In this document: positions 22,584 through 34,065 of the stretch, piece by piece
Layout: every line of letters begins with the position of its first letter
Position numbering within the stretch: the first letter of the stretch is position 1
DNA from: Hippophae tibetana
Taxonomy: Eukaryota > Streptophyta > Magnoliopsida > Rosales > Elaeagnaceae
DNA: 64,000 bases
Assembly: GCA_037013495.1 (NCBI GenBank)
Contig: CM072809.1
Location: forward strand, 2,976,001-3,040,000
Direction: 5' to 3'
The notes under the pieces: model-generated
What the model was told of the DNA's origin: nothing
Seen by the model: only the letters and a program-made list of their open reading frames with translations
The model's database searches: none
Program-made: the position numbers and the translations under genes

Positions 22584-22973
22584 TGGTTTCATAGCATGGT
22601 TTTCGATCACTGCCTATTTGTTTTCTCTCTTAGCCCATGTTTTTGTTTCTATGCGTTCTAATTGAAGCTAAATTAATAAGCTTGGAGAACTCAGAAACAT
22701 AAATTAATCCATTTCTCTCAAATTAAATGATTCAAACTACCTTCTTTGGAAACACCAAGTGCTCACTGCTGTCAGAGGGTATGGACTCGAGCATTTTCTT
22801 TCTTATACCAACAAGGCTCCAACAAAGTTCAAAGAGAACTCAGAAACATAAATTAATCCATATTTTCTGAGCTGGATAAGACAAGATCAACTCATTGCCC
22901 TATGGCTTCTATCATCTATATCTGAGAATCTTTTAGTGATGATGATCGGTCTAGAATCATCTTCTCAGATCTG

Positions 22974-24547
22974 TGATCGCCACACAAATTGTGTTTGCAA
23001 TAAATACGTAAGTATACGTATCGTAACAAGTAATATAATGATAAATAAAGATCGTTCCCACGGAGATTATTTTTTTTAGAAACTAATTTTTAAAACTAAA
23101 ACTAAAAATAATAAAAATCAATTTTTTGGTGTTTTTATATCTTAAGAAAGAAAAATTAAAATATTTAAAAATAAATAGCAATAATTAATTAAATCAGATT
23201 TTGTGACTAAAAAGATATATGAGAAAATATCTAGTAATACTTAATCCCCCAATTTTCTAAACATGCGAATCACTAAAATCCCCCCAATATAATATCAATT
23301 AATTACATGATCAATTGAATCTAACCTATCATGTATTCCTCTCTCAAGTAAACTACACACCATATAGTAATTAATTTAATCACACTCTCATGCCAATTAA
23401 ATTGCATACTACTCATTAAATTCATCAATTATGGATCACATACATAAGAATCATACATCTCTCCCTAGAAACTATGCATGTTATTTAATCAAGACAAACA
23501 ATTAAATAATTTTTTCAAATCAATTTAATTGCCTCTATAGATAAATTATTGGCCAAACAATTAATAGCATAAAATCAGATTAAATAATATAATTAAATTA
23601 ATATTATAATTGGGAAAAAAATAATAGATCATCACATGGTGAAAATTGGGTTCATAAGATCCTTATATTAATAAATTAATTACACATAATTGTATTCATA
23701 AAGTTCATATTTTTTATAAATAAAGACATAAAATTAATAAAGAAAAGAGTAGAAAAAGAAATACAATCAATCTCTTGAATTGTAGAATTAATTTCCTCTT
23801 TAATCTCCACCAAAATTGTGTCGTTTCTTGAAATTTTTCTCTCTTTTTAGCTCTAAAAATTGACCAAAATTATACTAATTGAGACCAATTAGGGTTTATG
23901 GAGTGATTAAGGGCTTAAATAAAGCTCAGGTGCGATTTGTACTGTCCGATCAGCTTCAAATCAAAGGCTACGATCAAAACAAGCAAAACTGATAGTTTCA
24001 GCCAATCACAGCGTGACACGTGGCATCATAAGTTTATTGGGCGAATCAGAAAGCGACGTGTGGTAGGGGAGATCGGTCAGAGTCAACGTTCTCCGAGTCA
24101 ACACCACGTGGCGCGACGTGATTTGTAGGAACGGATGGCGCACGGGTGGAACGCTTCGAGCAATAGCGTGGTGACACGTGTCATGGCACAATGATTGATT
24201 TCCAAACTCGTATTGAACATCGTGTTAACACGTGGCACGTGTTTCTCCTCCTCACATGCGGTGCAACATGATTCATTCTCCGTGCTTACATGGCGTCCAC
24301 GTGGCTTGCTGAGTCAGCTCCTATGCTTGCGTGGTATGCCACATGGTAGCTTCTAATTGGTTGTGCGTTAAAAATTCATAAAAATTTATAAAAATTCCAG
24401 AAAAATTCCAAAAATTATATTTTCACCCTTTTTCACTAAAAAGTTTATATTTTAATATTTTTAGCCACAAAATATTATTTATTAAATAAAACAAGTAAAT
24501 ATTAAGTGAAAAAGTGCGCTAATGACTCTATTTTCATAGAGTCATCA
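22974..24547. mobile_element. solo LTR (1574 bp) nested in C3 gag
   Basis: The insert begins TGATCGCCACAC and ends GAGTCATCA, with TG and CA ends. It is bounded by a perfect 5-bp duplication ATCTG (22969-22973 and 24548-24552). Removing it and one ATCTG restores the local reading order of gag, from the SSSQI block into a WEAF block. There is no coding, primer site or second LTR inside, so it is a solo LTR left by LTR-LTR recombination, or a non-coding LTR-like element. The parent family is not identified; the size fits large Ty3/gypsy LTRs. Confidence 0.88.
24017..24303. promoter_or_regulatory. six CACGTG (G-box) palindromes in the solo LTR
   Basis: CACGTG occurs at 24017, 24105, 24175, 24229, 24236 and 24298, most within (A/C)CACGTGGC or ACACGTG(T/G) contexts. 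Further ACGTG cores lie at 24056 and 24116. The segment is much richer in G and C than its surroundings. G-box/ABRE sites bind bZIP, bHLH and PIF-type factors; function here is inference. Confidence 0.7.
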
Positions 24548-27500
24548 ATCTGGGAAGCCTTTTAGATAAATTTCTTATCTCAATCTGCAGCAAAGAAGAT
24601 GCAATACAAGCTTCAAATCTAATATATGAAAAATGATTCTTTACCTATGAGAGACCATCTAAACAGGGTAAAGTCTTGTTGTGATTTGCTAGCATCGGAT
24701 GGTCAACCAATCTCAGATGATGATCAAGTAATGCAAGTTCTTGCTGGACTAGGAAGTGAATTTGATCCTATCGTTGTTGCAGCCACCTCAAGGATAGACC
24801 CATGTAAACTTAGAGAAGTTTATGCTATGCTCTTAAGCTATGAAACTAGGCTTGAAAATACTGGACATAATTTTGTCAACACTAAAGGCTCAAATCCTTC
24901 TGTGAATGCTGTCACTCAATCCAACTTTCAGAGAAGATTCAATAATGGTGGAAATGACTATCAAGGAGGTAGAGGGAGAAGCAATTTTTAGAATTCAAGA
25001 GCAAGAGGTAGGTCTTCTTATAGAGGAAGAGGAGGAAGAAGTTTCAGAAGCTCAAACAGGAATAGATGTCAGATATGTAACTACATAAATCACACTGTTG
25101 ATAAGTGTTATTACAGATTTGATGCCAACTATGGCTCACCTTCAAATACTCAGATAATGGCTCATAACTCTCAAAACTTCACAGCATATCCAGTCACTAA
25201 AACAAGCTCTTCTACTTTGAGCATTTCACTTGACTCAGAAATAGACATGTCTTGGTATACAGATTCTGGAGCATCCAACCATGTGACAAGTGAGCTTGGA
25301 AATCTCAATATTGCTTCTGACTATCAAGGCACCAACAAGGTTCAAGTAGGGAATGGATTAGGTTTGTGCATTACTCATATTGGTACCTCACAAATCAAGT
25401 CTAGTAATTTTCATAAAACATTTCTCTTAACTGATCTTCTTCATGTTCCTGAGATAACTAAGAATTTGATTAGTGTCTCATAATTGTCCAAAGATAATTC
25501 TGTATATTTTGAATTTCACCCCACTTTTTGTTGTGTTAAGGATCAGGTCACACATCAAACACTCCTCAAAGGTTCTCTTAAGGATGGACTCTACAAGTTT
25601 GATATTCACCCCCTTAAGTCTCAAACTGTTCACTCAGCCACCACTTAATTACCTCACCATGTTTCAACTCTTCTTGTCAAGAGAAATAATCAAAATCTTC
25701 AACTTTGACATAATAGATTAGGCCATGCTTCAAATAATGCAGTAAGAACTGTTCTTGGTACAGTTCTGAAAAATTGTAATTTCTTTGGCGTTTTAAATAA
25801 AAATCTTTTATGTGATTCACGTATGAAGTCTAAGAGTCATCAATTTCCTTTTCCTATGTCTAAAATTGAGTATCAACATCCCTTTGAACTTATTCACACT
25901 GATGTTTGGGGTCCTTCACCACAAAAATCCACAAATGGTTTTCAGTATTATGTTACTTTTGTTGACCATTATAGTAGATATACATGGTTGTATCTTCTTA
26001 AACAAAAATATGAAGTTCAAAATGCTTTCATTCATTTACAAAACATTGTTTCTACTCAATTTCAATCCAAAATTAAAATGGTTCAAAGTGATGGAAGAGG
26101 TGAGTTCATAGGTCTTACAAAACATTTCAATGACCCTGGCATTTTACATAGAATCTTATGTCCCTATACACCTCAACACAATGGTATTAGTGAAAGAAAG
26201 CATAGACATATTGTGGAGATAGGATTGTCCTTATTAGCTCACTCAAAAATTCCCACTCAGTTCTGGGATGATGCCTTCACTACCTCAGTCTATATCATTA
26301 ATAGGCTTCCAACAAAGATCCTAAATCATAAAATTCCATATGAGATGCTTTTCAAATCCAAGCCTGCCTATCTTTATCTAAGAACCTTTAGTTGTCTTTG
26401 TTATCCTCCTCTTAGACCTTTCAATAAGCACAAGTTGGAATACAGATCACAACCAAGCACCTTTCTTGGATACAACAACAAAAACAAAGGTTATAAAACA
26501 CTATTGCCAAATGGTAGAGTCATAATCTCCAAAAGTGTGGTCTTTGATGAAAGTAGATTTCCCTTTGCTCAAGATCCTAGATATCATAATCCTCACTCTC
26601 AATCATCCATTCTGGGACCTCCACCGGTCACTACTTTCCCTTTACCTTCTCAATTACACTATAACTCTACCTCATCCTAACACACTTCACCTGTTAAATC
26701 TTTCCCTTCTAATTCTACTCCAGGCTCCTTAGACTCTCACCAAATGTCTTCCCCATCTCATCACTCACCTAATTATATTCCTTCTTCAGCTTCTAGTCAT
26801 ACTCATACTCCTCTTATTGATTAGCTACCAAATGAGTCTAATGCATATCCTCAGTCTATTGGTAATACTAATATGAATGATCCAGCTACAAGTACTCTTA
26901 ACAAGCATCCTATGGTCACAAGGTCAATAACTGAGAACTTAAAGCCAAGAGTTCTCCATACAACAATGACTGACACACACAAACCTGTTTCCTACAAGGA
27001 GGCTCTTCTTAATCCACATTGGAAAAAGGTCATGGAAGAGGAGTATAGAGCTCTCATGAAGAATCATACATGGACCTTGTGTGACCTACCTACTGGTAAG
27101 AAGGTTATTGGTTGTAAGTGGGTATTCAAAGTCAAGAGACACTCAGATGGAAGTATAGCTAGGTATAAAGCTAGATTGGTAGCTAAATGCTATGATCAAG
27201 TACCTGGTTTTGATTTTTCAGAGACTTTTATCCCCGTAGTGAAGCCAACTACCATAAGAACAGTGCTTTCTATCTCTATAAATCAAGGGTGGACAGTAAG
27301 ACAACTCGATGTAAACAATGCATTTCTAAATGGAGATTTAGACAAGGAAGTGTTTATGAGTCAACCACCAGGATTTGAATATAGGAATGATGGTGATAGT
27401 GACAAATCCTTGAAGGTATGTAGATTAGTTAAAGCATTATATGGACTTAAACAAGCCTCCAGAGCTTGGTCAGATAAACTCAAACATACTCTCCTTAGTC

Positions 27501-28543
27501 ATGGTTTTTCTTGCTCAAGAGTAGATAACTCTCTCTTTTTCAAAAATACCTCTTTTGGTTACATCTGGCTTCTTGTTTATGTTGATGATATATTGGTCAC
27601 AGGAAGTGATATCAAAGGTATTCAATCTATCATAACTCAAATTGATAAGCAATTTTCTTTGAAAGATTTAGGTGAAATCCATCACTTTTTGGGATTAGAG
27701 GTTACTCATACTAACTCTGGTCTTCATCTCAGTCAAGGGACATATATTAAAGATCTTCTCACTCGAGCTGCAATGTATCAAGCTAAGAGTCTACCCACAC
27801 CAATGGTTTCTTCACTGAAATTATCTAAATTTCAGGGTATGCCTACAGTTGATCCTACCTTCTATAGGAGTATAGTTGGTGCTCTCCAATATGTTACTCT
27901 CACTAGACCAGAAATTGCCTATAGTGTTAATAGAGTATGTCAATTCATGCATTGTCATTTAGATGAACACTGGAAGACAGTGAAAAGGATTCTTAGGTAC
28001 TTGGCTGGCAAAATCAATCATGGGATTCATTTTACTAAGGGACACAGTCTTGATTTGGTAGGATTTTCAGATGTTGATTGGGGAGCTGATGTTGATGATA
28101 GAAAATCCATCACTGGTTTTTGTATCTTTTTTGGAAAAAAATCTTGCCTTGTGGTCTTCAAAGAAACAATCCTCAGTATCTCGTTCAAGTACAGAAGTGG
28201 AATATCGTAGCTTGGCTAATGCTACTTCAGAGGTAATATGGATTCATGCTTTTCTTAGGGAGTTACATGTCACTCTACCTCATACTCCTACAATTTGGGT
28301 AGACAATTAGAGTACCATCTCACTTGCTTCAAACCCTGTGCTTCATGCTAGAACTAAACATGTGGAATTGGACATACATTTCATTTGTGACCTAATTCGG
28401 AAAAATCTAATTCAAATTAGGTTTGTACCATTTTATGATCAAACTGCAGATATCTTTACAAAACCTTTAAGTGTTCAATTCTTCTCTCGGTTGACACTAA
28501 AGCTGACTGTCTGGCTACTCACCTCACACGACTTGAGGGGGAA

Positions 28544-28840
28544 TGTTAAAGACTATACCAGTAACTCCATCTTCATGGACCAACTATAATGATACACCAA
28601 CTGTAATAATACCTTGCATGTGCCAATATGCTGCCAATACCTCCATGGACCAAGACATGATGATATCACAACTGTAATGATACCCTACATATGCCAATGC
28701 AAGCTTTGCTGTAAATTGTCATTCCTTCTTACTTTTTGAACTCCATATATTTGTATGTATTTTCATTTTGTAATTCAAGTATTAGAAAATGCAGAAGCTA
28801 AATATAATTTCTAGTTTTCTTTTATTCTCAAATTCTTTCA
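28544..28840 (+). repeat. 3' LTR of C3
   Basis: 297 bp, TG to CA, preceded by the polypurine tract at 28532-28543. It pairs with 22300-22583. It contains two related ccatggacca blocks separated by about 60 bp, also present in the other LTR. Confidence 0.93.
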
Positions 28841-31454
28841 ACATGTTATTGGAAAAATAAATAAATATATTTTTCTTTTATCCCATCAAAAAATATAATT
28901 ATACATGAGAAATTAATTATCCACACATTTTTTACAAATAATTTTTTTAAACAATATTAGTACTAAAGAACACCTATAACCTAAACATATGGAACATAAT
29001 GCTCTCTACCCTTTGTTATAACAAGAACACACAGTTCATAATGTTATGTTCTTGGGCGTTGATGGGAGCAAAGAAATTATGAAACTAGCTCTGATAACAT
29101 GTTAGATTTGAGTCTAATTTCATCTAAAAATCTGAAAACTTAAGTTTTAGGATAAAAAATTATCCAAGCTTATACATACAACAGAAGTCTAGTAGCTGAC
29201 CGATGTGAAACTTAACACATACAATTAATATAATATGAAGTAAATTGATTTCTTTTCCTTTCTTTTTTCCAAAATATGTTATCTCGCAAGAAAAGGAAAG
29301 GAATTCTTATTACCATAACAAAAAAAAGTATTTCTTATTATGGAAATTGTAACCATTACGATGAAGAACTAGTTATTTAAGGGTTTTTAATTTTTTTTTT
29401 GGCTAAAATCTATATGAGATAATTTAATAATTTAATATTATGACTTTAATATTTTCTATAAGATTCAATTAAATTTGATAAATATATAAGTATAGTTAAT
29501 GGTTTGACTTTTTTATTAATAACTTAGTTTTTGGAGAGTATTTTTCAACAAAGTTATGACATGATATTAGAGTTGGAAGATCTTGTTCAAGATCCAATAA
29601 TTTCAATTATTGAATCGTAAGTGTACATAGTATTATAAATAAATTAAGTTTTTAAAAGAGTTACCGTGAATATCCAGCTAACTACCCCAAGAAAAAAAAA
29701 ATATTTGCTAAGGTACGATGAAGAACTTTCCTTTTAAAAAAAAGAAAGCACATTCCTGTGTTGAGGTGTAGGCCGAGCTGTATTAATCAATTTATACCTA
29801 CAACTACAAGTCCCCTAGGCTTCAGTTTTCGCTATAAAACTATTACTTTCATACTATTTATTATCTTATTACTATTATTTTATGTAAGTATACTTATCTT
29901 ATTAGTATAACTATAAAAAGTGTTGATGGATCAACTTACTTCAGCAACAAATTGATGGTATAAGTACGGATTTATCAATTGCTTTGTCATGCGCGCAACA
30001 AGATTTCTTTCTTGTTCGGCAACCAAAAATAAAGTTTTTCTTTTTATTGTTTCAAAGATATGAATAATTTTCCTCGTCATTTTTCTGTTTTCTTTCATAG
30101 GTTCCAAGGACTTTTTTTATTTAAAATAAGTTCTAAAGACTATTTTTTATATATATTTAAAATAGGTTCTAAAGACATAGTTACATTTGTAACCAATTCA
30201 CGTTATCATAGAAGCTTTGATACTTCCCATGAAAAAAAGTTTGCTCGATCATATGATTTTTTTGAAATTTGACAAAAATAAAAGGTACTTAAATCCCAAA
30301 AGGTGTGTTTTTTTTTCATTTGTAACACCCCTTTATTTTTTTATATTTTCTTTTAAACTCAAGATACCCACCTAATTAAATGAATTTTTAATAACATGTT
30401 AAAAGTCTAAATCCATATGTGTCTTTAAACCCAAGATTTTGAAACAACCAAATGAAACTTTAATATCATATCAATCAATTTTTAAACTCTTAATTTTAAA
30501 AGATTAATTAACCTAATAGATAAACTCATAATTTTTATAAATTTTATTATAATATCATAAATATATATGGAATCAACTGTAACTTGCCTTGCCTACCATT
30601 CATATATTTCATATGGTTTCAAACTTGGACTAGAAATGAAAAAATAGTTAATCATTTTGTTAGATGAACCGTTGTACTATTTTGTCAAATACTAGTGATT
30701 AATTCGGCTTTTGTAGTATCATATATATTCCAAATAAGAAAAAGACATACTTTAAAGTTCTAAAAAATATTTGATATTAAATATGTAACGAACATACGAT
30801 TTAATAAATATATGTACCTCATTAAATTAAAGCTAGAACATAAGACTAACTCAACAAAAGTCTTGTGCCCAATAAACTTAGAAAAGAATACGAAATCAAT
30901 CGACAAAAGTACCTCATCATCAAACAACGAGGTTTTAGATGTCAAGACTTGATAAAACTATGATATCCCGGTGATCAAGGTCGTCTTCCATGAACGGCAT
31001 GTATATAAGCATTCCCTCCTTGTTTGTAAATACTTGTAATGATCTAAATTTTGTAAACTAGTTTATATTATCCAGGTCGCTTAATACGCACCCCACTATG
31101 TACATTAAGATATATATATATATATATCTTAAATGAGAAAAATATAAGATATATTCAATCAATATGATTTCTTATTTCTTATTAAAAATCACTAAATTCA
31201 GATACCTAAATTCTCTCCAAACATAAAGTATATGTGCGTATCGGTTTATATAATCTTGCATTGAAAAAATTAATGACTATATATTCTCTTATCGTATATA
31301 TATAATACATTTTTCTTAATTCATTTTCAGCTATATATAACCATTATAATGCATTTTAATTGTGTTTATTTAAGTGATTTTTAACTTTAAGTTAGAGCAA
31401 TGGAGCAAAAATTTATATTTCATAACTTATTTTTTTTGCTACATTATAATATTT
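28841..31454. other. AT-rich intergenic region between C3 and C4
   Basis: No gene supported. It holds a TRIM-type LTR (29100-29217) and the beginning of duplicated copy B (from 30695). A block of about 460 bp (around 30766-31222) within copy B is absent from copy A; it includes a TA run near 31110-31126 and no identifiable ends. A plus-strand frame at 30060-30272 is compositionally low quality. Confidence 0.65.
29100..29217 (-). repeat. single TRIM-type LTR with adjacent primer site
   Basis: 118 bp starting TGTTAGATTTGAGTCTAAT and ending AACTTAACA, related to the TRIM LTRs at 16943-17287. On its left is gctctgataaca, the minus-strand form of a nearly canonical tRNA-Met primer site. The partner LTR was not found, so the element is truncated on the left. 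Confidence 0.7.
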
Positions 31455-33886
31455 CCAATAAAATCTCGTTCTGAAATCTTACCAATATACAGTAACTTTG
31501 CAAAAATGATTGAAACACAATTCTTCAAACATATCAAAACTTTTTGATCTGATAATGCTCTTGAATATACTCAAAATGTTTTTCAAGCTCTATTACACTC
31601 CTATGGAAATGTACATCATCTAACCTGTCCAGGAACCTCTCAAAAAAATGGTCGAGCTGAAAGAAAACTTCGTCATATTCTTGACACTAGTCGTGCTCTT
31701 CTTCTTTCTGCCAAAGTTCCTCCCCATTTTGGGGTGAAGCTGCTCTTTATGTTGTTCATGCCATTAATCGCATTCCAAGCATTGTCATTCATAATCAGAC
31801 TCTGTATGAGCGTCTTTTTGGGTCATCTCCTGACTATTATTACCTTCGTTCATTCGGATCTGTCTGTTTTGTTCTTCTTCAGCCTCATGAACACAACAAA
31901 CTTGAGCTTCGATCTAGACTTTTTTATTTTTTTGGTTATGGTGAAACTCAAAAAGGGTATTGATGTTATAATCCTATCTCACATTGTCTTCGTGTTTCCT
32001 AAAATGTTGTCTTTTGGGAACACCGCTTATTTGTTGAACTTTCTCACTTTCGTTCTTCCCTAACTAATTCAAATGTTTTAGAAATCTTTCCAAATGAGTC
32101 TCATGTTCCTTCTAAAGATACTCCTAATCCATCTATGAACTTCACTATTTAATCTTTAGATATTTTTGATGATTATCCTAGACAGGTTGTAGAAGAACAT
32201 GTTGATAACGAGCTACCCTACCTTGAACATAGGTCCCCTGCTCTTGCTCTGCCTGAAGATCCTCCACAAGACATTCCACCTTGCCACTCAACCCAGGTAA
32301 GATCCATTCCTACACATTTACTTGACTATCATTGTTACACTGCCCTTGCTACACTTCATGAGCCTCACACCTATCATGAGGCATCTACTAACCCTTTTTG
32401 GCATATTGCAATGAAAGAAGAAATTGATGCATTAACCAAAAACCATACTTGGGATCTGGTTACTCTCCCTCCTGGTCAGTTTGTGGTTGGTAGTAAGTGG
32501 ATCTATAAGATCAAGACTCACTCTAATGGTTCCATCGATCGCTACAAGGCTCGTCTTGTAGCAAAAGGTTTTACACAAGAGTATGAGATTGATTATGAAG
32601 AGACTTTTGCTCCAGTTGCCCATATTTCCTCTGTTTGTACCCTCTTAGTTGTTGCCACTGCTAGTAAATGAGACATTTTTCAGATGGATGTCAAAAATGC
32701 ATTCCTTAATGGGGATCTGCATGAAGAAGTCTATATGCATCCTCCTCGTGGTCTTTCTGTTGAAACAAATAAGGTTTGTCGCCTTCCACGAGCACTTTAT
32801 GGCCTTAAACAAGCTCCATGAGCTTGGTTTGCCAAGTTCAGCTCCACCATCCTTCGCTTGGGTTACACTGCTAGTCCTTATGATTCTGCCTTATTTCTTC
32901 GTCACAATGATAAAGGCACTATTTTTCTTCTCCTATATGTGGATGATATGATCATAACTGGTGATGACCTCAGTGGCATTCAAGAACTCAAGGATTTTCT
33001 TAGTCAGCAGTTTGAGATGAAAGACCTTGGACATCTCAGCTACTTCTTGGGTCTTGATATCACTTGTTCCATAGATGGTCTTTATATTACTCAAGCTAAG
33101 TATGCATCTGACCTCTTATCTCAAGCTGGACTCACTGACAGCAAGACTGTTGACACTCTAGTTGAACTTAATGCGTATCTCACACCATCGGAGGGGCAAC
33201 CATTGTCTAATCCCTCTCTTTACAGATGATTGGTTGGCAACCTGATTTATCTTACAGTTACTCGTTCATATATTTCTTATGTTATTCATCATATGAGTCA
33301 GTATCTGTCTGCTCCACGATTAACTCACTATGTTATTATTCTGCGTATTCTACGATACTTGAAAGGCACTATCTTTCATGGCCTTTTCTACTTAGCTCAG
33401 TCTCCTTTAGTACTTCGTGCATTCTTTGATGCTGATTGGGCAGGAGATCCCACTGATCGCAAGTCCACTACAGGTTATTGCTTTCTCCTTGGTTCTTCTT
33501 TGATTTCTTGGCGAAGTAAGAAACAAACCTTCGTGGCCCGCTCCAGTACTGAAGCAGAATATCGTGCTCTTGTTGATACCATATCTGAGCTTCTTTGGCT
33601 ACAATGACTTCTTAAGGATTTAGGTGTGTCGACATCCTCTACTACTCTCATTTATTGTGATAATCATATTGTCATTCATATTGCTAACAACGATGTCTTC
33701 CATGAACGGACTAAACACATCGAGATTGATTGTCACTTTATTCGCTCTCATCTTGTTCATGGTGCTCTCAAGCTTTTCCCTGTTTCCTCCAACGATCAAC
33801 TTGTAGATATCTTCACTAAGGCACTTCCCAAAGGACGCACTCGTAATTTGGTTGACAACCTCAAGCTGATCTCACATCCACCTTGA
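31455..33886 (+). pseudogene. copia pol fragment of C4 (integrase to RNase H), disrupted
   Basis: The order is: integrase core with SDNALEY and SQKNGRAERKLRHI near 31550-31680, a hinge with frame changes, reverse transcriptase from about 32411 with [11 protein letters not shown] and YVDDMIITGD, and RNase H from 33230 with FDADWAGDPTDRKSTTGYC. It ends at a TGA at 33884-33886. Stops or shifts lie at about 31548, 31730-32150, 32669, 32819, 33227 and 33605. Gag, protease and the primer site are absent. It resembles C6 more than the other copies. Confidence 0.92.
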
Positions 33887-33899
33887 GTTTGAGGGGGGT

Positions 33900-34065
33900 T
33901 GTTAATGTATATCTAGTAACATATTAATGTATATCTAGTTACTTTAGACATATCTATATCTAGTTACTTTAGACATATCTAGTTTACTTGTAATTTCTAT
34001 ATAAATTCACCATGTATATTCATTTGAATCACATAATAGAATACAATCATTAAGTATTTTTAACA
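33900..34065 (+). repeat. 3' LTR of C4
   Basis: 166 bp from TGTTAATGTAT to TTTTTAACA. It contains three tatctagttacttta-type repeats and a TATA-like site (tatataaattc). Copy A sequence resumes directly after it with actatattcc, which fixes the right boundary. Confidence 0.9.

Larger units (their letters stand above)
22715..28589 (+). pseudogene. copia gag-pol of C3, disrupted
   Basis: Gag begins around the block NYLLWKHQVLTAVRGYG at 22735 and breaks at 22973 where the solo LTR sits. It resumes at 24553 and carries in-frame stops near 24561 and at 24989. A CCHC knuckle (CQICNYINHTVDKC) is at about 25069. The protease motif DSGA is at about 25263, with stops at 25481 and near 25650 and 25693. 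Integrase spans 25823-26680 and retains the HTDVWGP and SERKHR blocks. Reverse transcriptase spans 26873 to about 27960 with YVDD intact. RNase H has a +1 shift at an A-run near 28130-28140 and a stop at 28308. At least eight lesions make it non-functional. Confidence 0.93.
22300..28840 (+). mobile_element. decayed Ty1/copia element C3 carrying a nested solo LTR
   Basis: LTRs at 22300-22583 and 28544-28840 share TGTTAAAGACTATACCA starts and TTCTTTCA ends. A decayed primer site (TGGTTTCATAGC) follows the left LTR and a polypurine tract (cttgagggggaa) precedes the right one. Flanks read acata and acatg, a 4 of 5 match to a target duplication. The internal frame has many stops, and gag is split by a 1574-bp solo LTR. 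Orientation is plus. Confidence 0.95.
31455..34065 (+). mobile_element. 5'-truncated Ty1/copia element C4
   Basis: The copy starts inside the integrase region and runs through reverse transcriptase and RNase H to a polypurine tract (gaggggggt at 33891-33899) and a 166-bp 3' LTR. Comparison with duplicated copy A shows that the left junction coincides with loss of 83 bp of flanking sequence. One deletion therefore probably removed the 5' part of the element together with host DNA. Confidence 0.92.

Noticed and set aside
30060..30272. Plus-strand 70-codon frame rich in Phe and Lys
   Set aside because: Composition follows the AT-rich DNA and it contains a short internal repeat (aaaataagttctaaagac type); not a credible protein.
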